64,000 nucleotides of DNA. It comes from Chenopodium formosanum. Lineage: Eukaryota > Streptophyta > Magnoliopsida > Caryophyllales > Amaranthaceae. Location of the stretch: contig CM044874.1 in the NCBI GenBank assembly GCA_024500155.1, positions 46,164,384-46,228,383 on the forward strand, in the 5' to 3' direction. Shown here piece after piece: positions 55,888 to 64,000 of the stretch (within the stretch, counting starts at the first letter, position 1; the number at the start of each line of letters is the position of its first letter). The translations under genes were made by a program, and so were the position numbers. Below the pieces are notes generated by a model. The model was not told where the DNA came from, did not search any database, and saw only the letters and a list, made by a program, of their open reading frames with translations.

Positions 55888-57048
55888 TTATGGGTAGCAT
55901 TTCTTATGTTGGTCAAGATTTTTCATGTTCGAGAACTCATTACCATCCATGTCAGTTAATTTTGCTGCACCTCCTGACAGGATTGTTTTGACAATGTAGG
56001 GTCCAGACCAATTAGGTCTGAATTTTCCCCTTGGATCTAAAACATTTTTCCTTAATGCTTTTAACACCAAGTCTCCTACTTTGATGTTTCGTGTCTTGAC
56101 CTTCTTATTAAAATGCCTAGCCATATGAGTTTGGTAACACTGAGTGTGATGTAGAGCTTCTAGTCGTTTTTCATCAAGTAGAATTAGTTCGTCATATCTT
56201 GCCCTAGTCCATTCAACTTCATCGAGTTTGCTCTCTAATGCGATGCTTAGAGATGGAATCTCTAGTTCGACTGGTTGTACGACATCCATTCCATAAACCA
56301 AGGAAAATGGCGTATTTCCTGTTGACGTGCGAATTGACGTGCGATAACCCCACAATGCGAAGTGAAGTTTGTCAGGCCAATCCTTGTAATTTTTTGTCAT
56401 TTTCTCGATGATAGTCTTTAGGTTTTTATTAGCTGCCTCGACTGCTCCGTTTTCTTGAGGTAAATAAGGGGAGGAATGATGATGTTGAATGCCATATTTT
56501 TGTAGCAATTCTTCACATTCGGCTTGAAAGTGAGTTCCATTGTCACTTATCATTTCATGTGGGACTCCGTATCGACAAATAATATTTCTCTCGATGAAGA
56601 GTGCTACATGTTTTGCGGTGAGTTTAGCGTATGATTGCGCTTCGACCCACTTTGTGAAGTAATCAATTGCCACTAGGATATATTCGTGACTTCCTGTTCC
56701 TAGGGGAGTGATTTTGCCGATGATGTCAATTCCCCATGTAGAGAATGGCCATGGCGACGTGTAGGTGTAGAGCAAGGATGGAGGAACATGTTGTAAATTA
56801 GCATAGATTTGGCACTTGGGGCATCTTTTTACGTATTGATGGCAATCCCTATTCATTGTAGTCCAATAGTATCCTTCCCGCATTATCTTTTGGACTAAGA
56901 TTTTGCCATTTATGTGAGTTCCACAAATTCCTTCGTGAACTATCCTCATTGCTCTTTGGGCAACCTTTTTTCCTACACATAAGAGAGCTCGACCTTTAGG
57001 TACCCTTTTATGTAGCTCGTTGTCTATGAGTACGTATTGGGAAGCCAA
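55888..57048 (-). CDS. int: Integrase domain of right Ogre-type unit
   Basis: A 386-codon open segment. The zinc-binding HHCC set is complete (H38, H45, C76, C79). The DDE core has D108 (WGIDIIG), D169 (ISDNGTHF) and E204 (NGAVEAANK). A C-terminal domain with DLVLKALR and GPYIVKTILSGGAAKLTDMDG follows. It shares frame with the RNase H segment upstream, but stops near 57,049 and 57,212 separate them. Confidence 0.93.
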   Translation of the reverse strand: MASQYVLIDNELHKRVPKGRALLCVGKKVAQRAMRIVHEGICGTHINGKILVQKIMREGYYWTTMNRDCHQYVKRCPKCQIYANLQHVPPSLLYTYTSPWPFSTWGIDIIGKITPLGTGSHEYILVAIDYFTKWVEAQSYAKLTAKHVALFIERNIICRYGVPHEMISDNGTHFQAECEELLQKYGIQHHHSSPYLPQENGAVEAANKNLKTIIEKMTKNYKDWPDKLHFALWGYRTSIRTSTGNTPFSLVYGMDVVQPVELEIPSLSIALESKLDEVEWTRARYDELILLDEKRLEALHHTQCYQTHMARHFNKKVKTRNIKVGDLVLKALRKNVLDPRGKFRPNWSGPYIVKTILSGGAAKLTDMDGNEFSNMKNLDQHKKCYP

Positions 57049-57213
57049 GAGTCTTAATGCTCGTTTTGATCTTTTGTCAGCATGGGGAGGGTATTCTCCT
57101 TTGGTGACATAATTAAGTATATCTGTATACCACGGTTCTTCTTCCTCTTCTTCTTCGTCTTGGATTATTTCATCATCTTCTATAGCTTGAATATACGCTG
57201 GTTTGTGCCTTTT

Positions 57214-58068
57214 TTATATAGTTAGAGGCATTTGCTCGATTTCCGTAGGAATCCTAACCATTGAGGCCAGTCTTTCCAAGGCAACAGCAAATTTATTTTC
57301 TTCTCTAGGTAGATATGTGTATTCTACCCTCTCTAACTGATTAGTAAGAGTTTCCAGATAGGTTTGGTAAGGGGCTAGGCTTTCACTCCTTACTTTCCAC
57401 CTTTTGGATATTTGATTGATGATTAATGAAGAGTCTACAAATATCCATAACTTTTTTACTCCCAATGCCAAAGCTGTTTCAAGGCATACCACGCATGCTT
57501 CGTATTAAGCAACGTTATTGGTAACGTCGAAATCAAGCTTTATGAAGATTGGAACATGCTCTTCTTTAGGTGATACTAGTAATACTCCAACGCCACATCC
57601 CTTTTGGTTTGAGGCTCCGTCAAAGTATAAGGTCCAAGTATCATCTTTAGTGACCATTAAGTCTTCATCTGGAAACTCATTGTCGTGTATTGGCGTCGAG
57701 TCTTCTATTGGAAAGTCCGCTAGAAAGTCTGACACCACATATCCTTTGATAGCTTTTTGCGGCATGAACCTTACATCAAATTGGGCTAAATTGACTATCC
57801 ATCTCGATATGCGCCCATTGAGTGTAGATTTCTCGAATAGATACTTGAGTGGATCTAATCGAAAGACTACAAAGACTGTATGCACTAGCATGTAATGTCT
57901 TAACTTTATTGTGGCCCACACTAAGGCGAGGCACAACTTCTCAAGTGGTGTATAACGTGCTTCATATTCGAGCATTTTCTTACTTAGGTAGTAGATCACA
58001 TTTTCTTTTCCTTCTACTTCTTGTGCTAGCATAGCTCCCATTGTCTCTTTTATAACTGTTAAGTACAA
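57214..58068 (-). pseudogene. pol: RNase H and second RNase H of Ogre-type pol
   Basis: The first part (58,068 to about 57,720) is the RT-linked RNase H (VIYYLSKKMLEYEARYTPLEK, LAQFDVRFMPQKAIKG). The second, archaeal-type RNase H starts with TLYFDGASNQKGCGVGVLLVSP. A stop near 57,503 replaces the residue before YEA in the usual NNxAEYEA block, whose Glu is lost. FVDSSLIINQ keeps its Asp, but the last catalytic Asp (usual FADAL) is Val in FAVAL near 57,284. Confidence 0.88.
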
Positions 58069-58097
58069 CCTAAGAGGTATTCCCGGAAGTGCTGGTG

Positions 58098-59515
58098 CTA
58101 ATACGGGAGGATTTGCGGGTAGGATTTGATCTTTTCAAAGGCTTTTTGACACTCGTCATCCCATATTACTGGTACATTCTTCTTAAGCTTTTTAAAGATT
58201 GGTTCACATATCGTCGTCAATTTTGATATGAACCTACTTATGTCTTGCAACCGGCTAATAAATCCTAGAATTTGCTTCTCAGTTTTGGGCGGTGGCATTG
58301 ACATAATTGCTTTGATCTTGGTTGGGTCTATCTCTATTCCTCTAGCTTATGACATAACCCAAAAGTTTGCCTGAGGTGACTCCAAAAGCACACTTAGATG
58401 GGTTTAGCCTCATATTGTATTTTCTTATCCTTTCGAAAAAAATTTCTTAAGGCTACTTGATGGCCTGGGCGGTCTTTTTAATATAAAATCATGTCATCCA
58501 GATACACTTTGAATTCTTTATGCATCATGTCATGGAGTGAGGCAGTCGCTGCACGTTGGTAAGTGGAACCCTCGTTTTTCAACCTGAATGGCATTACCGT
58601 GTAGCAGTAAGTGCCCTATGGTGTTATGAAGGTTGTTTTCTCCATGTCTTCTTCTTCCATGAGAATCTGATTATAGCCTGCTTATCCATCCATGAACGAG
58701 AGAAGTGCGTGATTTGTTGTGTTATCCACCAAAATATCGATGTGTGGTAAAGGGAAGTCGTCCTTTGGACTTGCCTTATTTAGATCTTGATAGCCTAAAC
58801 ACATTCTTACCCTTCTGTCTTTTTTCGGAACTGGGACGACGTTGGCAACCCATTCATCGTATTTGGATACCTTGATGAAACCTGCAGTTATTTGTTTTTG
58901 AACTTCTTCTTTTATTTTAAGAGCTACGTCGGGTTTCATTCGACGTAACTTTTGTTTTACAGGTTTCATTCCCGGAATTAGTGGTATAGTGTGTTGAGCT
59001 ATTTCCCTATTAATGCCTGGCATATCTTTGTATGACCAAGCAAATACATCGATGAATTCTTTAAGCAAGTTAATTAAATTGGTTCTTTCTTGTTCATTAA
59101 GTGTTAGTCCGATTTTAACTTCTCTTTTATTGGTTGAATCATTTGAGATATTAACCGTCTCAGTTTCTTCAATTATTGGTGTTTTCTTTTCGAATGTTTC
59201 CATTGCTTTAACAAGTTCTTTGTCTTTTTCATTGTTAGTTAAGCAATGCTCGTCATCTTGGGTTAAAGAAGAACACAAGGAGTAAGAAGAAGAAGTTATA
59301 TTATTATACTCTGAGATAATTACATCAAAGAGTGATATGTCCTCAAGGACTTGATCACTAACTATTCTAGGAGAAGAGATAGAAGGGGAAGGTGCTACAA
59401 CTAAAGACCTAGATGACTCTATAGGAAAAGACTCTGACTCTGACTCAGACGACTCTTCGAACATCGGTCCTTGCCCTGTCGTGATGGAGATCTTTCTTCC
59501 ACTTGGAGTAGTCAC
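58098..59515 (-). pseudogene. pol: Reverse transcriptase of right Ogre-type unit
   Basis: An open stretch from 59,515 to 58,682 carries the linker and N-terminal RT (FIDVFAWSYKDMPG, PVKQKLRRMKPDVALKIKEEV, VPKKDRRVRMCLGYQDLNKASPKDDFPLPHID, LLSFMDG). Beyond the stop, conserved pieces continue in other frames: a MPF block, and the active site YLDD at 58,493-58,504. A connection segment follows at 58,304-58,098 (PPPKTEKQILGFISRLQDISRFI). Several indels make this RT non-functional. Confidence 0.9.
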
Positions 59516-59554
59516 TTTGACGGTCTTACACCACCCTTGTAGTGATCCTTCCGC

Positions 59555-60865
59555 TTAAGTGATTAGCTTCGAGGGATCAAAGTTTTCACTTTGTAGGACT
59601 ATTTGAATGAGCGAGGAGTTATCCTCTTTGTATGTCGGCTCATCCTTTTCTCGCCCAAATAATAATCCCATGACGTTAAAGTCAAAGCATGGAGATGCTT
59701 TCTCCATATGGACAGGAGTTGGGATTTCGTCCATGAAATAGAAATCTAAGAAAATTTCGAATCCCGGCTGCCTTATGTCGTTTACGACAAATGGTTTAGG
59801 AAATTCGTAGCATGGATAGTCCTCTCCTTCTTTTATGAATTGGCCATTAAGTGTAAGAGGGTACTGCTCCATTAGGATTGCTTTCTTTTGAATGCGAGCG
59901 TCCTTACGTGCCTTTGACTTTTCCTGGGCTCGCTTATGATCTTTCCAAGTCGGTTCGAAACCAAGTCCGAAAGTATCTAATTTAGGGAGGACAGGTGATT
60001 CCAGCGGTTTTGCTATACCGTTTGTCTTTCCTAGGGTCATCCCAGGGAAATGTCCTTGCTTCTTCATAATAGCATTCACGATCATGTTGGAATGGGAGCG
60101 TGGCAGAGAGGGGTCCTTTCATCCTCCTGGATTAAGGAGACCTCTTCGTTAAAGCCCCATAAATCTTCATCATCCTCATTGTGCTCCACGTTAATTATTG
60201 GATTTTCTATAGACTTGATTCTCATAGGTGGTAATAGGAATTTCGTTAAAGCTATAGCTTTCACTTGTTGGTGGAGGGATGAGGGGACGGCCTTTAGGTC
60301 ATGAAGACAAGGGCGTCCCAACAATAGATTGAATGAAGCTTTAATATCTACTACTTGGAAAGTAGTAGCGTGTTCTATCGCTCCCGCTGTTACATTCATG
60401 GTAATTTTACCGAGAGCTTGACGACGAGTGTTGTCATAAGCTCTTATTCCTTGCGTTGACAGGGTTAAGTCTTCATCTCTTATTCCTTACATCCTCGCAG
60501 TTCTAAGTGGACAGACGTTAATGGCTGATCCATTGTCTAGAAGAGGCATAGGGATGTTCATTCTCTTGCAAACTACTGTGAGGTTTAATGCCTTATAGTG
60601 TTTGTCATCTTCTAGGGGTAAATCCTTGTCGGAAAAGGTGATCAAATTGATGGGACTAGGGAGATCACTCGTAAGGAAGTTAGCCAACCCCTCAGGAGTG
60701 GTGTCCGAATCTATCCCTATTTTGTCCAAGGCATTCATTACAGCTAACCTATGTTCTCGAGATGTTGCCAGAAGCTTCCATACGTTCATTTCAACTTTTG
60801 TTATCTTGAACTGTTTGACAATGTCATAATCTTCAATGATAGGCATGGGAAACTGCTGTGTGGTT
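59555..60865 (-). pseudogene. pro: Gag end and protease region of right Ogre-type unit
   Basis: The order matches the plus-strand remnant at 34.5-36.2 kb. It begins with VEMNVWKLLATSREHRLAVMNALDK, then the retropepsin-like segment with LLDNGSAINVCPLRTA. FNLLLGRPCLHDL, the GHFPGMTLGK linker and a long spacer follow to 59,555. A stop at 60,487 and frame changes near 60,085-60,400 break it. The left end is replaced by the Copia-type LTR at 60,866. Confidence 0.8.
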
Positions 60866-62008
60866 TGAAAGGAATGGTGTCCTTCGAACAAGTGTATTAT
60901 TCTGATAGCGGGTTCAGAATTATTAGAAAGCTAATATATTCAGCAAGGTCAAGTGATTGGAATGCCTGGGTGGAGGCCGCTTCCGATCAGTAATATTAAT
61001 ATAATTAATATCACAGCTTAATCTTGACTAAACCCTTCGGGTCACACCCAAGCAAATATATGCGAACCAACTCGACGAATTAATTCGGAAGAAATTAATT
61101 CGTCACCCGAGTGTTAAATAATTAGACATCGATAATTCGAGCTTAGAGCGTCGAAACCGATCGTCGGAAGTCGAGTCTAAATAATAAAAGACGAGACGCG
61201 CAAAATAATAATAAATCAACAATATTCCCGAAAATACCCCTAGCATCGGAGTGCCCCGAGCATCCGAATGCTAAGGGCAAGACGAGCTGGCGCACCGTGC
61301 TACAACCACGGCAGCAGCTGGTGCGGGCTGGGCTCGGGCCAGGTGCGGGCTGGGCTCGGGCCGAGCTCGGGCTTGGCTCGGGCCATAGGGCCGTGAATAA
61401 GGGGAAGGTTGGAATATGGGAGCAAGTGGGTTGCCATGTGGCACAAGGTGAGGGAGAGAGTGGGGAGCAAGTTTGGTCCCCATCTCCAAGTGGTCCTCAC
61501 CTACTCTCTCATGTATGCTTGACACTTGTTGATTTATTACTAGTTTGCTTAATAATTTTATTTTAGCTTTAAAATAAAATGAGAAAATCTCATTGTCCCA
61601 CATTGATGGGAGAGATTTTCATACTCCCATCATTCCCTATAAATATCCAACTTTGGGCATTTGAAATGATGCTTGAGTGGGAGTTAAATAGAGCATTCCA
61701 TAATATTGGAAAAACTCTTAAACTCATATAACACTCGGGTTTTGGTCGGACCTCGCTAACCCCCAGGTAGTAGACCTTAAAGTTGTGTTCGCCTTTTTGT
61801 GGGTGGATACCGTCGGAGGCGCGGCGCTTGACGTGCTCGTAGCTTTCAAGTAAGAGCCCCGACTTTTGGGCGAAGCTCGCTTCGAGGGTAAGATTCGTTA
61901 TCTTTTCTTTGTGTTTATTTATTTATGCTTTGTGATTTTAATTATTGCGAGCGGTTCCTTGGGTCGGGGTTTGTTTCCGCGGTGAGTCGGACTCACCAAA
62001 CCCTAACA
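60866..62008 (+). repeat. Copia-type 5' LTR (1143 bp)
   Basis: It starts TGAAAGGAAT and ends CCAAACCCTAACA, directly followed by a primer site. TATA box CTATAAATAT at 61,637-61,646. A G+C-rich stretch with GGGCTGGGCTCGGGCC repeats lies at 61,320-61,390. It interrupts the Ogre-type gag/protease region. Confidence 0.75.
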
Positions 62009-62022
62009 GCGGTATCGGAGCC
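62009..62022 (+). other. Primer binding site (initiator-Met-like)
   Basis: GCGGTATCGGAGCC resembles the common TGGTATCAGAGC site complementary to initiator Met tRNA. Confidence 0.7.
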
Positions 62023-64000
62023 CCGCTCGTTTATTTTTATAATCATATTTTTCAAGGTTTATTTTGGCTTAATTTTCTGGTTTAAGTTGCTAATTAGATT
62101 AGTAGCTCGGTTTTATTTATTTTAATCCCGTTTTAATGTCGATTTTGGCCCAGAACCGAGATTTTCGCCCAAGACTAGTGAATTTTGGGTGGAAAACATG
62201 TTCTGGAAAGGTTTTGTTCCCAAAGGAAACTGTGTTTTAGCCAAATTCTGACCAGAAATGCCTGTTTCGAGGGGTTTTTTGTTTTGTACGAAAAATTTTA
62301 AGTCTTTTCTAACCTTGAAATTAATGGCATAAATTGTTGATTATATGGTTGATTATTTGCATTATTTTCTGCATTTTTATGTCCCCTTAAAGCACAGTTA
62401 CTTGGTAGTATTTGATGCTTAAAGGTTGATTTATTTTCACATAATTGCAAACTAATTGCTTTTTAATGTTAAAGTTTTAATTTTGAGGCTTCCTAAGTGT
62501 TAAAGATTCAATCTTTATTTGTGATAAGTGATTGAAACTTTAAAAACCACTAAATTCCATGTTATTTTGTGTTAAACTTTGATGTTTTAATCATTTTGAG
62601 TTGATTAGAAACATAAAGTTTCGATTTTTGTGATAGAAATTTGGTTATCTTCATGTTGGAAGATATAATTTTCAAGGATTCACAAAATTTAGATGTTGTA
62701 ATTTTCATTTGAACATTAAAGTTCATTGATCTTTACTTTGTCAAATTCTCAAGTTTAATTTAAATTGATTAAATTGAAAGTGAGAAATTGCCTCAATTTT
62801 ATGTTGCACCAAGATAAACCAATCTAATTAAGAATGGTTCTTGGAATTATTTTGGTTATTTGCACTTTGAAAATTTTATAAAGTTAGACTTGTTTAAAAT
62901 TTTATTTTGCTCTCTAATTAGTTCTAAAATTAATTTAGAATTAATTATTGTTGTCTCGCGAAAAGGGATCAAATCCCGAGGCCGTGGCACGCAAAACGAG
63001 GCAATGCATCACCTTGGTGAGCCGGGCTGCACAACAGCCCATATGTGGCTGCCAAGGTGGCAGCACCACCTTACTTGCAGCCACACGCGCGGCAGCAACC
63101 ACGCAAGGCAGCAGCACACCCGCGGCAGCACACGCGGGCTGCAGCAGCTCGCGGCCGTGTGCCGTGGGCCGTGTGTTCATAGTCTTGGCGTGTGTGTATG
63201 CTTGGTGCGATGAGGTGTCTAGCCGTAGTAGGCTTGATGTTGCTTATTTGTCCGTTTTAACTATTTTAATTAATTTTGTTTATTTTAATAAAAATTTTGG
63301 GAGGCTAGGCCTCGGTTTTGAGCGGCATTGGCAAAATTTCATTTTGACAAGTTTTGATGCTACCGACTTAATTAATTAGATTAATTAAGGAAATGCGGAA
63401 TTTAGTGGGAGCTTCAATTATTAATGACGTAAATTATATAATCGGTTAAACAACTTTGACTAGTTTTAATTAGGCGTGTTAATCGGATTAACCACCTAGA
63501 ATAGTTACTAGTGCGCGCGTTGTTTAAATGCATTTTATTTTGTTTTAATTTGTAAATTGCATGGGCCATTCACAAATAGTGAATGGATGAATGGAATACA
63601 CATATTCTCTCTCACAGGTTTTATGAAATGGCAACTAGTGGGACCCGACTAGGATAGAAAATACGGACTACGTGTCGTTATGTATTTTTGTAAATCTAAA
63701 TACGGTCTACGCACCGTTAAGTATTTTTGTACTTTATTATTTAGATCATTCCTAGTTGTAGACACTAGTTTTTGCATAGTTTGGTGAAGTCTTGAAGACG
63801 GCGTATCTTGGAAGACAAAGCCTTGAATTGCAAATGAAGACCTTTTGAAGATATGAAGATCTCAAGGGGTCATGCTAGTTGCCAATATGCATCTATAATT
63901 TCGCTTTATATTTTATGCCTATATATATGTGTGTGAATTATTCGTTAGATGCATGTTTAGGTTTTCTTGATGTTGCGATGATTAGTTAAGTTCACTTAAA
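62023..64000 (+). other. Leader of Copia-type element, no gene in window
   Basis: Two kilobases after the primer site without a credible gag. A GCAGCA-rich stretch lies at 63,030-63,170, and a repeated AAATACGG[A/T]CTACG...GTTA.GTATTTTTGTA phrase at 63,658-63,735. A small inverted repeat, CCATTCACAAATAGTGAATGG, is near 63,566. The lack of coding sequence suggests either a long leader or a non-autonomous element; the window ends before this can be decided. Confidence 0.5.

Larger units (their letters stand above)
53344..60865 (-). mobile_element. Ogre-type unit with decayed pol and antisense DUF7745-like gene
   Basis: Starting from its 3' LTR (51,385-53,343), this minus-strand unit contains the PPT, an antisense gene and, reading leftward from 60,865, gag-end/protease, RT, two RNase H domains and integrase. 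Its 5' part is cut by a Copia-type LTR at 60,866, so its gag start and 5' LTR lie outside. Domain order and the second RNase H place it in the Tat/Ogre branch. Confidence 0.88.

Noticed and set aside
61271..61603. Open frames on both strands in the Copia-type LTR
   Set aside because: Produced by GGGCTGGGCTCGGGCC repeats upstream of the TATA box; no domain.
62860..63379. Open frames of 79-143 codons after the Copia-type primer site
   Set aside because: They overlap on three frames through a GCAGCA-rich stretch and show no gag motif.

Overview
This window reads as heterochromatic nuclear DNA of a eudicot-like plant. It is AT-rich and consists almost entirely of nested transposable elements. 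No intact host gene, tRNA or rRNA gene was seen. The plant assignment rests on four things: Tat/Ogre- and Athila-type Ty3/gypsy retrotransposons, Copia-type LTRs with initiator-Met-like primer sites, a CACTA transposon, and a captured exon/intron fragment that looks like a plant VPS3 gene. Nearly every reading frame carries nonsense codons or frameshifts, so most copies are dead.

Layout. 1-5.1 kb: leader and 2.8 kb LTR of a minus-strand Tekay-like element. 5.1-8.3 kb: an Ogre-type LTR fragment, a reversed Tat gag fragment and an isolated Athila-like LTR. 8.3-19.5 kb: a full-length, decayed Tat-lineage element (LTR, PBS, gag, protease, RT, two RNase H domains, integrase, LTR). Between integrase and 3' LTR it carries an antisense, intron-containing gene of the 'putative gypsy type transposon' family (PF04195-like). 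19.5-33.9 kb: a second Tekay-like LTR broken by a tandem array of small Copia/TRIM-like units. That array is itself interrupted by a gag-only Athila-like element (20,916-30,371) with a perfect 5-bp target duplication. 33.9-36.9 kb: plus-strand Ogre-type gag/protease/RT remnants, cut by a CACTA element (36,949-41,757) that carries a VPS3-like gene fragment. 41.8-60.9 kb: two minus-strand Ogre-type units sharing one LTR (51,385-53,343). The left unit lacks gag-pol and holds an antisense plant-mobile-domain (PMD) gene. The right unit has decayed pol plus an antisense DUF7745-like gene. 60.9-64 kb: 5' LTR and leader of a Copia-type element that runs off the window.

The theme that stands out is antisense accessory genes with their own TATA boxes and spliceosomal introns, in three Tat/Ogre units. 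Each shares a promoter-proximal field of palindromic motifs with the LTR promoter of its element. In the Ogre-type units the motif is an AGCGCC(A/T)GGCGCT-like palindrome found in eight clusters. In the Tat element it is the G-box CACGTG, seven copies in 173 bp. The antisense protein of the Tat element begins with eight residues almost identical to the histone H3 tail. A coordinated anti-silencing or transcription module is a reasonable but untested reading.
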